NCBI RefSeq assembly: GCF_000003605.2
Contig: NW_003135347.1
Coordinates: forward strand, 331,025-366,335
DNA length: 35,311 bases
DNA from: Saccoglossus kowalevskii
Lineage: Eukaryota; Hemichordata; Enteropneusta; Harrimaniidae
Direction of reading: 5' to 3'
The stretch's first letter is position 1, and every line of letters begins with the position of its first letter. Shown one piece after another: positions 23,263 to 33,690 of the stretch. The notes under the pieces were generated by a model. The model had not been told where the DNA came from and did not search any database. It saw only the letters and a list, made by a program, of their open reading frames with translations. A program made the position numbers and the translations under genes.

Positions 23263-26200
23263 GTGAGTGCATAGCTAGTATCATAATAAGTGTATTAAAT
23301 TTCTACTGTAGTATGATGGAATACTGTATGACCAATAGAAATAGGTACATGCCATTTTAGCAAATTTTACTCAATGCGGCAAGAATTAACAGAATCTTCA
23401 TTGCCAACAATCTCATTGTGAGAATATACTTTGTTTTAAATTAGCGACATCTTAATTTAGCGAAATTACTGATTAGCTAAATTAGCTAAAATAACATGCT
23501 AGCAAAAAAGACGTTTTACACTGTATACCATTATAATTAGTCTTGTGTACATGTTTGTTGTTTCGGCCACTCTGCCACCGGTTACAATAGACCACAATCT
23601 ATTCTTCTGGGCGTGAATCTAAAAATCAATAGGAACTTCATTGAGCCAAATTGAATTCTTTATAATTTTAGAACATGTAAAGCAATGTAGTTTGCTAACA
23701 AACACCGATCTCAGACGCAAATCATCAACATTTCCTTTTAAATTGGAGGAACATTTATTGCCCAACTCTTTCAAGTCTACCAGAATAGCACCCTATTCAT
23801 ACCCCGGTAATAGTCATCATCCTGATCAACAAATTCTATCAAAAAGACAGCTTTTCTCAAACGAAAGACATTGTTGTGTTATAAGGTGAAATAACAATAG
23901 ACAACGTGTTATTATATTGTAGAAGTATTATTTCGATTGGTAGATGTTTATTGGATTACAAACTCAAATATCCCTCCAAAAAAAAAGCCACGTTACTAGT
24001 CTGTCCTTTTAGTGGGTCTGAGAACAGACATGTACACAGGGCTATGTTGTAATATGTGTTAAAAACCCCAATTTTAAGTCACATGAATAGTGAGATGATT
24101 GCAAAACACAATATACATTGTTATACAATCCTTCTATCCTTGATAGAGACACTGTGATTCCTGTAAATACTATGCAAATAAGAACTATTTATTAATGTTA
24201 ATTCCTGGCTGTTTTTAGTGCTTTATCTACATAGTGCGTATTACATGTTTTTGTTTTTGAATACAGCAATTACCTCACTCGTATCTGTTTACCCAATCAA
24301 ACCTTTCCAATTATACACTGCGATACTATTAGTTAGAGTTGGTTAGTTTGTAATACTGTGTGTTTGACTTATTAATTATAGGAACCATATCAAGTAAAAC
24401 AGACAACAAACAAGTACTTGACAAGTTACAAGTTGAACGGGAGCGTGGTATCACAGTGAAAGCGCAGACTGCATCTATATTGTACAACTATAATGACAAG
24501 ACGTATTTATTGAATCTGATAGATACACCAGTAAGTGTAGATATATAGACAGCATCTCAAATGTGAATCTGTAATGTCAGATTAATTATTAACGAGTGTA
24601 ATAATTGCTCCAAATGAAATGAAATGAAGGTTAATTAATTACTGCACAGGTTTATTTAATTTGATTGTGATGAATTTGAAATCTTGTTCATTCCGTATAT
24701 CCAACACCAGAAATGTATTTTGTTTTCCTCTTCAGGGTCATGTTGATTTCAGTTATGAAGTATCAAGGTCTTTATCAGCATGCCAGGGCGTTATACTGTT
24801 GGTAGATGCCAATCAAGGTGTACAGGCGCAGACTGTAGCAAATTTCTATTTAGCATTTGAAGCTGGTTTGACTATTATTCCTGTAATGAATAAAGTGAGT
24901 ATGTATGTTGTTATCCTCCTTCAGAACCTGTCTAATTAATATGGTTGATAATTTAATAGCCATTCATTGACTATTATTTAACCTACTGTATATGATGTTT
25001 CTTTCATTAACAGGATTTGTTAACCAATAGGCCTTAGATGCAAATGTTCGCACAGATCTTGTTGAGAGCGAGAGAGCCGCGTCAGATTTGTCTCATCAGA
25101 TAATGGATTATTCTCTCTTCTCACTGTTCTGGTCTAATTAAATTATGATATTTGAAACAATGGCTGGAATGGAGCACAATTTAAACTTGCTCTCATCGAC
25201 GTTTGCATCTAATGATTATTAGAGAACTTGAGAACAGTCTGTAACGAAAGTTTTGATTGCTATGATGTTGAAACCTGAATGCAAATGAGAGGAAATTGTA
25301 AACAAAATAAAACTACATATTTCGTATTTGGAAATTGCATCTCGTAATGTGATTAGACTTTGATAGAATTAATAAATATCTCCATAGATTGATCTCAAAG
25401 TAGCAGACCCTGCAAGGGTTGCTGTACAAATGGAAAACTTGTTTGATACCAAAGAAGGCGAGATCATCAAGGTATGTCTGAGTTTTGGTTTCCATGGTAA
25501 CAGAGTATAAACAATTTTTGGAGATGTCTACTCATTATTTACCTTCAAGGTGTTGGTTATATTTGTTGATGTTATATATTCTTGACTTCTTTGAAACTAC
25601 TAACACAGATTTCTTCCTTTGAATTTATTGGCTTTGATGAAATACAACGTATAATAAAGTATGAAAAATTCATTTTGATGTCTGTCAGTATGTTGATTCA
25701 ATTTAAATTGTTTACCAAATTTTTTTTTTTTTTAGTTTTTTTTTTGCTCAACAATATAAAGAATATGAAGTGTCTGTGTTCATAATAACTACTGGCACTT
25801 CTCATCACAAACATGTACATGTGCATATTCATATTTTCATCATGAATATGTATTTGCATGACGAAAAAAACAAAACAGCAATACAAACATGGTTTTAATC
25901 TAGAGGATTTACACAGATCTTATTTAACAAAATATGAGCAAGGTTTATATGTAAAATTAAAATAAATGTATTGTACTTCAGCCATGATCATTTTACAACC
26001 TAAATAAAAAATCTTCTTCAAAGAAAATTGTTTAATTATTTTAATTTTTTTTTAAATTGCACTTGTACAGATAATGATTCACACACAACAGTATTTAATC
26101 CTCAGATGAGAAATTAACAGAAAAATACACCAAATACGTCAAATATTATAAATATGTAAAATAAATATTGATATTGTTGCATTCTAGGTATCCGCCAAAC

Positions 26201-29200
26201 TTGGTACAGGTGCCGATGAAGTATTGAAAAAAGTTGTGGACTCCCTGCCAGCGTATGTTTATATCAATTCATACAATAATGTCATGCATTCGTAATGCTT
26301 CATACATACACATTAACATTTTGTTGTAAAGCATGGAACCTATCTATTAATTGACCACCTATGTACTATAAAAATATTTCCACTTGGAACTTACCGTACT
26401 GGTATTTTTGCTTAAGGGATGATTCAGTAAAAAATAAAATCCAGCAAATATACATCTTTTCTTACATTTTACATTCAACTCATCAAAAATTAGTGAAAAA
26501 AAATCCATATAAAACACCCAAAAAGTCATTTCAGTAAAACTTAATTACAGTAATGTAATCTTAATCAAATAGAAATGAACTGAATATTGTTTTGATTCCC
26601 GGACGTCCCTCAATAAAAATAATGCTGTGTTTACTGAAATTTGCTGTTTTCCAACTAACATTGATTACACAGAAAGAGTCACATAAATAATTTGTTGTTA
26701 GGTTGTATGAAATGTGTAACCCTAAAGCAAAAGAAAAAAATAAGCTCAATCATTGCCATTTATTTTACAGCCAAAATATCTACATTTTATATTTTGTGCT
26801 AAATTATGATCTCACTAGAAAGAACCTGATATTAAATTTTAGGTTTTATCAATATTTTTGTGGGTAACATTTTGGCTTATTTGGACATTGTTTGTGGCTT
26901 TTAATCTATGTATAATTAGAAGTATTATTTGATCTTGTTTTGATTATGATAAATATTGACAATATCGCACTAGTTCATGAAATAAAATGAAAGTTGAATT
27001 ATTAAATTAAATTAACTCTTTTTTTTCGTTTCAGACCTGTTGGTTCCAGAGACAATCCCCTTAAAGCTCTCCTGTTTGATTCATGGTATGATAGGTACAG
27101 GGGAGCGATATTGAACATTGCAATGGTGGATGGTAGTGTGAGTGTTGGTGATAAAATCACCTCGGCGCACACCAACAAATCCTATGATGTGAAAGAAGTC
27201 GGAATAATGCATCCTGAACAAACGCCAACTTCCACACTGTCAGTTTATAATGTTGTAAATAGCATTTGTTTTGAAATAAACTACTTAGCATTACTTTGTA
27301 GGTTTAAATATAATTGTGCCTCAGTTGTAAAATATGGAAATTGCATCCATGGTTGTAGCTTGTCAAGCAAAACAAATGAGAATAAATGTGCAGAACTATT
27401 ATATATTTAACAAACTGACATCTATTGTGCCAAATACTGCCCGCAATGATGCAATTTGAACATCTATCACCGTCATTGCGTTAATGTGACAGAACTTTGA
27501 AAGATAATGTTGTCCCAAATGGTTCATATTCATTTCTGTGATTTGTTTCCAATTCCACTAGTAAATTGATAACCCTTGCTTATAAAAACTTTGCAACACT
27601 TTATGTGAAACGAACAATATTTGTTTTCATTTTTTGTTCCAGATACGCGGGGCAGGTCGGTTATGTGATTGCAGGTATGCATAATATCAAAGAGGCCCAG
27701 ATAGGCGACACATTATATAGTGCAAAACATGCAGTCACTCCACTGTCTGGTTTCAAACCAGCAAAACCAATGGTGAGATTTACATTGATGCTCAAAATTA
27801 GGAAGTTATTGCTTGAGGAAATCAGAATTAAAACATCTTTAATAAAATTAAATCTCTGTCAGTAATTCATGTTCTTATTGCAAGGAATCAATTGGCTGAG
27901 ACTGTAGTATGTAGTATGTAGTACGCATTGGAAACAAAGTCAGTTTTATGTAAAGACTCTGTGGTATGCTTAATAACAATTTGTTTTGATATCTTGAGTG
28001 ATTTGATTTGATTTTATGCAAATGATCCATGTATGGTGATGCTCCACAACCTAATCAGTCATTTACGTCCATTGCTATGTTTACAATTTGTCTGTTTTTC
28101 AGGTCTTTGCTGGAATGTACCCTATTGATAAATCTGATTATGTGTCACTGCGCAGTGCAGTGGATAAACTGACCCTGAATGATTCCAGTGTGTCTGTCAG
28201 TATTGATAGCAGGTTAGTGTGTGTTACCAGCTAAAAGGGTTTGTTGTGGTCTGTCCATCAGTGTGTCTGTCAGTATTGATAGCAGGTTAGTATGTGTTAC
28301 CAGCTAAAAAATTTTGTTGTGGTCTGTCCATCAGTGTGTCTGTCAGTATTGATAACTTGTCATTGTTAGCAGAAAAAGATGCTGCTTTGTTTGTTAAATC
28401 TGTGCATCAGCTAGTTGTGATTGACACCTTTCTCAGTAATTCCTATGAAGTGTGTAAAATTAGAAAGTACTGTCTCTGAAATAAGATATTGCAATAAAAA
28501 AAATATTAGTGTACATTTCGCACTGAAAACAATAGAATTCACCCATTCATAAAAAGCCCTATCTGCATTCATTTCAAAATATATCTGCATTCCTTGAAGC
28601 ATCACAATTTCTCCTTATGTGCCCCAACATTTCACATTTGAACACTTTGTGTTTAGATTAGACACAAAGGTGCCATAGTGTTTGGCAGAAATAGAATCTC
28701 GTCACTGAACGCAAGTTCAAACAGCGCAAAACATTTGTCATTGTCACTTTAGGATATTATCTTTCACTGAAGTATTACTACAAACAGAAAAAAGAGAAAG
28801 CTGCAAAGTATGCATTCAGGCAGCATGGGAAAACATCAACTTGTCAGTTGGTTGCCGTATTGCCTTCATGCATACTTTGCTGTAACCATGTGTTAACCCT
28901 GTATCATGAAACTTATTGATAACAAACAAACAACCTTAGATGCTTCAACTCATAATTCAACATATTTCTGTTTATCATTAGTCCTGCGCTAGGTCAAGGC
29001 TGGCGACTGGGATTCCTAGGTTTGCTTCACATGGATGTATTCAACCAGCGATTGGAACAGGAATACAATGCTGAGGTCATCGTCACGTCTCCCAGTGTAC
29101 CATATAAAGCCAAACTGTTGAACACCAAAGCAAACAGGCATGATTATGGACAAGTGGATGTTATTACTATTACTAATCCCACACTGGTGAGTGCATACCT

Positions 29201-31247
29201 CTGGTGTATTTTTTTTTATTATCAATTTTTTTTAATTTTAACAAATGAATACAGAAGAAAATGACAAAAACTGATAAAAGTAAAAGCAAACTGAGGTGTG
29301 GGCATACTGGTACTTATTACACTATGTTGATGTGAAGTACATGCATTTATACTTTATTTCATTTATGCCCCAAAAAATATTAATTATCAAACGTGTATCT
29401 AACATCATATGCTGTTATATCTGAACTATATACTGTAGAATACTTTATTTTCGCTTGGAATTTATTTTCGCTATTTTCGCTGAAGGGATGATTCTGTGAA
29501 AATAAAATCCAGCGAGAGTATACTTTTTTTTCCTATATTTCTCATTAAACTCATCAAAAAATAGTGAAAATAAATTCCATACAAAATGCCCAAAAAGCTT
29601 TTTCAGAGAAAATTAATTCCAACAAAAATAAAGTATTCCATTGTATTGTTGTCTGCAATTATATTATGTAATGTTACTGTATAAAAGGAAATTATTTTCT
29701 GTTTACATTTAGTGGTTTTGATGTTGCTGATATATTCACTAGATATTAAATTCACTGGTTTCATTTTTGTTAGATTTGCATATTCACTGGATTTCAACAA
29801 AATAAGCAAGAATATTGTTCCATTTTGCCTGTGATTTTCGCATTTAGCTATCCAACTGCTGGTAAATATTAAATATGATAAAAGGATAGGGATTTGCAAG
29901 AAATAGATACAACCGGTTTAGTGACATTGACGTCTCTTCACAGTTTCCAGACAGGCAGAAAGTTAGTGAATACTATGAACCAATCGTGCATGGTACGATT
30001 ATCACTCCTGATGATTACCTTGGAAAAGTGATCAGTCTTTGTCTGGTGAGTATTTACGAAAAGTGCGGCTTTCTCTGGTCATTCACACTGTATTTGTCAC
30101 TATGTTTACAATATACAAATTCTCAGCTCTGTAGTTTGACAAGGAGATCATTAAAGGCTGTTGAATTCATACATTACAATGGGCTTGATTAATTAAGCTA
30201 ACATAACAACTTAATTTTTATTCTAAGAGGTTATTACGAGAATACCTCGAAGTATGCACAAAGACAGTACAGCTGGAGTAACGACAGACGTTGTTGCATA
30301 TTCAACTGTTTGTTGAATTGTTTACATTTTTTTTTTCAGAGTAAACGGGGTGAACAGATGGAGTTCAATTACATTGATGACAAGAGAGTTTTGCTGAAAT
30401 ACAAATTACCATTAAATGAGATAGTTGTAGATTTCTATGATATGTTGAAGTCTGCAACCTCAGGATATGCAAGGTGAGATTTGACTCCCTAACTACACCA
30501 TGATATGCAAGGTGATTTTTGACTCCTTAACTAGATCTGATTATGTTAGGTTGGATTTGACTCCATAACTACACCATAATATGCAAAGTGATATTTGACT
30601 CCTTAACTAGGTCTGATTATGAAAGATAAGATTACCATTTATGAATATTTCAGCTTTGATTATGAAGATGCAGGATTTGAACCGGCTAATTTAGTGAAAA
30701 TGGATATATTACTGAATGGTAAAGTTGTTGATGAGCTTGCCACAATTGTACATAGAGAGAAATCACATGACATTGGTAAAGCGGTTTGTGAGCGGTTACA
30801 AGAAACCATACCAAGACAACTGTACCAGATAGCAATACAAGCTGCAATTGGTAGTCGGATCGTAGCGAGAGAAAACATCAAAGCAATGAGAAAGAATGTA
30901 CTCGCCAAATGTGTAAGTTACATGTGAAGTACAACTTGAGTTACATATAAATTGCTCCAACCATAGTTGTGTAGTATAAAATTGAACTGAGACATGATTG
31001 TTGTGATTTTTATTACCCCGGTAATCATCTTATTTGCATACTGCTTTAACATGTTACACTTTATATTACAGCCCCCAGGCCCCAAGTGTTTGTAATAACT
31101 CTCAGCTATTTATATTTTCAGTATGGTGGAGATATCACAAGAAAAATGAAACTGTTGAAGAAACAAGCCGAGGGTAAAAAGAAAATGAGAAAAATTGGAA
31201 GCATAGAAGTGCCAAAAGAGGCATTCATTGCTGTGCTGAAGAGGTGA
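23154..31247 (+). CDS. GUF1: Translation factor GUF1, mitochondrial (LepA/EF4 family GTPase); 5' exon missing
   Basis: Coding segments: 23154-23262, 24382-24530, 24736-24894, 25388-25471, 26188-26252, 27035-27238, 27643-27772, 28103-28212, 28982-29186, 29944-30045, 30340-30473, 30654-30912, 31122-31247. Every intron is GT-AG and every junction keeps frame. Numbering from the Met at 23163, the product is 608 residues: GTPase domain about 8-190 with G1 AHIDHGKST (16-24), G2 RGIT (55-58), G3 DTPGH (81-85), G4 NKID (135-138) and G5 SAK (166-168); then EF-G-like domains II, III and V, and the LepA-specific C-terminus (about 490-608, with conserved AIQAAIG and YGGDITRK). From family knowledge, GUF1 is a ribosome-dependent GTPase on the matrix side of the mitochondrial inner membrane that supports mitochondrial translation under stress. 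Three codons (E-I-D) precede the Met in the same exon, as in vertebrate homologues, so the Met is internal. The presequence exon is not visible. No frameshift or in-frame stop is seen. Confidence 0.97.
23324..23523 (-). mobile_element. Second MITE type, copy 2 in GUF1 intron 1
   Basis: The reverse complement matches 15038-15222 closely (for example 'aagatgtcgctaatttaaaa' and 'cacaatgagattgttggca'). The end nearest the exon is diverged and the exact right end is uncertain by a few bases because of a short insertion before TA. Confidence 0.75.
24382..24530 (+). CDS. GUF1: GUF1 visible exon 2: switch I and start of G3
   Basis: Acceptor AG at 24380-24381; donor GTAAGT at 24531. Residues 34-83. 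It contains [12 protein letters not shown] (G2/switch I) and ends exactly after DTP of the G3 motif, so DTPGH is split across the intron. Confidence 0.96.
24736..24894 (+). CDS. GUF1: GUF1 visible exon 3: GHVD to NK of G4
   Basis: Acceptor ttcag, donor GTGAGT. Residues 84-136, phase 0 at both ends. It starts with [13 protein letters not shown], including the catalytic His85, and ends after the NK of the NKID guanine-specificity motif. Confidence 0.97.
25034..25212. mobile_element. Inverted-repeat element in GUF1 intron 3
   Basis: The ends TTAGATGCAAA and TTTGCATCTAA are perfect inverted repeats. The similarity extends inward through GAGAGCGAG on the left and CTTGCTCTCATC on the right with mismatches. 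At about 179 bases with no coding capacity, it is probably a second kind of MITE. I could not define a target-site duplication. Confidence 0.55.
25388..25471 (+). CDS. GUF1: GUF1 visible exon 4
   Basis: Acceptor atag at 25384-25387; donor GTATGT at 25472. Residues 137-164, 28 whole codons. It begins with the ID of NKID and encodes the acidic helix region that follows G4. Confidence 0.95.
25488..25501 (+). promoter_or_regulatory. X-box-like motif in GUF1 intron 4
   Basis: GTTTCCATGGTAAC, one position from the X-box consensus, lies 16 bases after the donor of visible exon 4. Confidence 0.25.
26188..26252 (+). CDS. GUF1: GUF1 visible exon 5: G5 motif
   Basis: Acceptor ctag, donor GTATGT. Residues 165-185 plus two bases of codon 186. 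It begins VSAKLGTG, the G5 SAK motif. At 65 bases it is the shortest exon and easy for gene finders to miss. Confidence 0.95.
26366..26550 (+). mobile_element. MITE copy in GUF1 intron 5 (decayed)
   Basis: Shares the core AAGGGATGATT, the 'aaataaaatccagc' stretch and the 'actcatcaaaaa' stretch with the intron 9 copy, in the same orientation. The terminal repeats are decayed (CTATAAAAATATTTCC at the left, ATTACAG at the right) but TA flanks both ends. Confidence 0.7.
27035..27238 (+). CDS. GUF1: GUF1 visible exon 6: start of domain II
   Basis: Acceptor tttcag; donor GTCAGT at 27239, the least typical donor of the gene. The exon end is fixed by the next exon, which must supply one base to make the Leu codon before YAGQVGY. 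It covers residues 187-253 plus shared codons, including [17 protein letters not shown]. Confidence 0.93.
27643..27772 (+). CDS. GUF1: GUF1 visible exon 7: domain II
   Basis: Acceptor ttccag, donor GTGAGA. Residues 255-297 after the shared Leu codon. It encodes [12 protein letters not shown] and AQIGDTL, and ends after GFKPAKPM, the linker into domain III. Confidence 0.96.
28103..28212 (+). CDS. GUF1: GUF1 visible exon 8: domain III
   Basis: Acceptor tttcag; donor is GTTAGT at 28213. Residues 298-333 plus two bases of codon 334, beginning VFAGMYP and holding [10 protein letters not shown]. The last ~20 bases and the donor are copied in tandem into the following intron with a 73-base period (see findings). 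Confidence 0.95.
28191..28356 (+). repeat. 73-base tandem duplication spanning the exon 8 donor
   Basis: The word TGTCTGTCAG starts at 28191, 28264 and 28337, exactly 73 bases apart. Copy 1 contains the true exon end and donor (GTTAGT at 28213). Copy 2 keeps AG|GTTAGT at 28286. Copy 3 is truncated just before the donor. Confidence 0.92.
28803..28880 (+). ncRNA. Pre-miRNA-like hairpin in GUF1 intron 8
   Basis: Arms 28803-28822 and 28861-28880 pair at 18 of 20 positions with a 2x2 internal loop. Pairing continues inward with wobbles for several more bases, and the terminal region contains a small CAACT/AGTTG stem. Total size is about 78 bases, like a miRNA precursor, and it lies on the sense strand of a host intron. 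A decayed MITE could give the same shape. Confidence 0.3.
28982..29186 (+). CDS. GUF1: GUF1 visible exon 9: domain III to V
   Basis: Acceptor attag, donor GTGAGT. Residues 335-402 after the shared Ser codon. Contains [12 protein letters not shown] and [10 protein letters not shown], both strongly conserved in LepA/GUF1 proteins. Confidence 0.96.
29433..29643 (+). mobile_element. MITE copy in GUF1 intron 9
   Basis: A 211-base TA-flanked element. The left end CTGTAGAATACTTTATTTTC pairs imperfectly with the right end GGAATACTTT reversed, and the core has AAGGGATGATT. Same family as 32095-32293 (reverse orientation) and 26366-26550. Confidence 0.8.
29944..30045 (+). CDS. GUF1: GUF1 visible exon 10
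   Basis: Acceptor cacag, donor GTGAGT. Residues 403-436, 34 whole codons. Contains [18 protein letters not shown], the entry to the EF-G C-like domain. Confidence 0.96.
30340..30473 (+). CDS. GUF1: GUF1 visible exon 11
   Basis: Acceptor is a long T tract plus cag; donor GTGAGA at 30474. Residues 437-480 plus two bases of codon 481. Contains [15 protein letters not shown] and SGYA. The exon-intron junction is duplicated with a 38-base period in the next intron. Confidence 0.95.
30464..30616 (+). repeat. 38/76-base tandem repeat spanning the exon 11 donor
   Basis: 'atatgcaaggtga' occurs at 30465 (true donor) and 30503, 38 bases apart. 'actacacca' occurs at 30492 and 30568, 76 bases apart, so the array is a dimer of 38-base units repeated twice. 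The later copies carry decayed donors. Confidence 0.9.
30654..30912 (+). CDS. GUF1: GUF1 visible exon 12: LepA C-terminal domain
   Basis: Acceptor tttcag, donor GTAAGT. Residues 482-567 after the shared Ser codon. Carries [17 protein letters not shown] and [17 protein letters not shown], the hallmark of the LepA C-terminal domain that contacts the ribosomal A-site tRNA. Confidence 0.97.
31122..31247 (+). CDS. GUF1: GUF1 last coding exon
   Basis: Acceptor tttcag; residues 568-608 and TGA stop at 31245-31247. It encodes [20 protein letters not shown], the very basic and near-invariant tail of the family, and ends shortly after EVPKEAF, as expected for the full-length C-terminus. Confidence 0.97.
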   Translation, partial: YGGDITRKMKLLKKQAEGKKKMRKIGSIEVPKEAFIAVLKR

Positions 31248-31537
31248 CGAACAAGCTCGTTAAATTTAGTGACTGTTATTTATAAACTAAGAAGTGGATT
31301 CATCTATAGATTAACATGTTAAGATAACAAACCTGCGTCTTCAGTGTTGGTTTTATTCTGCTCGGTTTAAGAAAATTTGTCTTATTTGTGAATGACTAAT
31401 TTGTTCAAATTTGAAATAACGTTATGTTTAACGTTTGTTATCACATACACGTTTTAGTTGACTTAAACTACCAGAAATATCTGAATTAATATAATTCCTA
31501 ATAATAATAATTTAAATTCCTGATAATAATGTCAATA

Positions 31538-31543
31538 ATTAAA
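31538..31543 (+). terminator. Possible GUF1 polyadenylation signal (ATTAAA)
   Basis: ATTAAA lies 291 bases after the GUF1 stop codon, before the degenerate LINE begins. It is the variant hexamer, in AT-rich sequence where chance matches are common. No transcript evidence is available. Confidence 0.2.
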
Positions 31544-31589
31544 TCTGCATGCATGGACAAATCAGGTTGCTGGGATTTCTACAGAGTAA

Positions 31590-33690
31590 GGAGATATTTA
31601 TTCTGCTTTTTTACACTGAACTGTTATGATTCTGAGACCAGTCCTAAACAACTTAAGTTTTTGTAACAAGGAGAGATTATCTTGGCCTATGGTTTGCCAG
31701 GGGATCAGATCATATCCATTAAAAAGATCTGACACTCTCAATATATCTTTTTGCCTGAAGTCTTCAAAACATATCATATTATTGCCCATCCATATTTTCT
31801 CGTTGTTCCATATCATTTGTATTCTCTCAGTGAGATTTTATTTCCCCCTCCCAAGTATCTGAAGATTCATTGACAAAGTCACTCAACCGCACCAGCATCA
31901 TACTTGTTTTGTAAACACAGCTGAAGATTAGAAGATTCCCACCAATCGGTTGGAGTTGTATATCTAGAAGCATCTTCCATTTATGTTAAATATCTGGGTC
32001 TAAACAGCATTTTATCCATATAATCTTGTTCATGATATGTTTGGTACATTTAGGCCTCCTCCCCCGATCATTGAATGTCTCGCAATTTTATCTACTGTAG
32101 AATACTGTATATTAGCTGGAATTAATTTTCACTGAAAAGACATTTTAGGTATTTTGTATGGAATTTATTTTTACTGATTTTTGACAAGATGAATGTAAAA
32201 TATAGGAAAAAAGGTATATTCACCGGATTTTATTTTCACTGACTCATTCCTACAGCGAAAATAAATTCCAAGCGAAAATAAAGTATTTTACAGTATCCCA
32301 TCCCATAAACATTTGTAAATTATTATATGAACTTCCTGAATTGCTTTTTTAATTGACATTGAGGTAAGAATTTATGTAAATTATGACATACCAAATGTCT
32401 TTTTTATACCAAATAAAGATAATTTCCTTCTTTACTATTGGTTAAGTATAGTTTTCATGTTTTTCATATAGTTCTCTTCTTTTTTGAATGAGAATTAGAT
32501 TTCTACAATCTTGATCTCGCCAGGTGAGCCATTTTACCACAAACATCACATCATTCTGTCCCTCCACTTCCCAAGCGAAGCTCCCTCAGTTTTTTTCTGA
32601 TTTAATTTGAACCCTGAGCATCCATGAAATACATCAATCAACGAAAACAACACTCTTGTTGATTTAGTGTCTGACATGAAACATATATCATCTGTAAATG
32701 CAGCCACTTTGATTTCTGTCCTCAAAACAGTAATGCCTGAATTATTTGTGTTTGTCTTAATTGTTATTATTAGCATTTCTAAGACTAAAACAAATAGCAT
32801 TGGTGAAAGCATCAGCTAGTCCTACCCCTCTTTATACTTTAAAATATCCAGTTAGAAAACCTTTGTTCATTACATAGCCATCAATTTTGTTATAAAGTGT
32901 TTTAATCCAAGTTTGAAAATTATGCCCAATTTTAAATTTATTTAAAACTTTGAAAAAAATGACCATATTGAAGGCCTTTTCATAATCAATGGCGAAGAGT
33001 AAAAGCTTTAGATCTGATTTCTTGGTAAATTGGAAAATGTTATCAGTTTGCCACCTGTGTAGATCTCCTTAGGAAGAAACGTTCCAGATGATTTGCCAGA
33101 CTTTTTGAAGCAAGTTTTACTTCTACATTCTTTAATAAAATTTGGTGCCAATTTTTCAGATATAGTTTGTTTTGGTTTCTCAATTGAAGTAATCATACTC
33201 TGTTCCTGCGATTCTGTGAAAACTCATCCCTCTCAATAGCATAATTAAAAGAATCAACCACCATTTCCACTATAGGCGTTATAAAATTTGATGGTCAATC
33301 CATCATTTTTTGGCTTTTTCTTTTATACTTTTATACTTCGCCTATGGACAATGTCCATTCACAAACATTCTGAGATTGTATTGACAATTGTTGGGTCTCC
33401 AGGTTTTCCAAAAACTCATCTCCTTTTGTTTTCATTTAAATTTTCTTCCATGTACAGATTTGAATAAAATTGTTTGATTGATTTACAATTGTTTTTGGTT
33501 GATTTCCCGAGTTGTTTAATACATGATTGTTTCTTATTAGCCTTCTCAAGGCCCAAGAAATATCTGTTATCGCCCTTCTCGTATCAATTTAATAATTTGT
33601 CCTTCAATTATATGAGTAAAGTATTTAAATAATTCCAAGTTTGTAGTTTATTAATTTCTATGTGCAAGTCATGCCAACTTTTTTTAGTGA
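31590..33690 (-). pseudogene. Broken non-LTR retrotransposon ORF2 (L1/Tx1-like reverse transcriptase)
   Basis: Minus-strand fragments in the order of an L1/Tx1-clade ORF2: a linker with RYFLGLEKAN (about 33560) and FYSNLY; the 'YLKNW' segment before the palm (about 33150); motif A FAIDYEKAF (32967-32996); SPMLFVLVLEML (motif B side); the catalytic pair as FTDD (32687-32698) instead of the usual YADD; GFKLNQKKTE; an LWDG segment near 32300; and a C-terminal IWNNEKIW region (about 31760). Stops and frameshifts separate the pieces, including one between motifs A and B, and a MITE splits the copy at 32093-32295. No 5' ORF1 or endonuclease part is seen. It lies about 340 bases past the GUF1 stop in the opposite orientation. 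Family placement rests on motif recall and needs a search. Confidence 0.85.
32095..32293 (-). mobile_element. MITE inserted in the LINE pseudogene (TA-flanked)
   Basis: A 199-base element starts CTGTAGAATAC and ends GTATTTTACAG, an imperfect terminal inverted repeat, with TA on both sides (32093-32094 and 32294-32295). It is the reverse complement of the copies at 29433 and 26366. Removing the element and one TA joins the LINE sequence in frame (LWDG-I-DKIA), which proves insertion and target-site duplication. The TA target suggests a Tc1/mariner-type transposase; no transposase is encoded here. Confidence 0.85.

Noticed and set aside
23263-23360. Extension of the P-loop exon of GUF1 to the stop after 23360
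   Set aside because: The homologous sequence resumes at 24382 after a GTGAGT donor, so the extension is intron.
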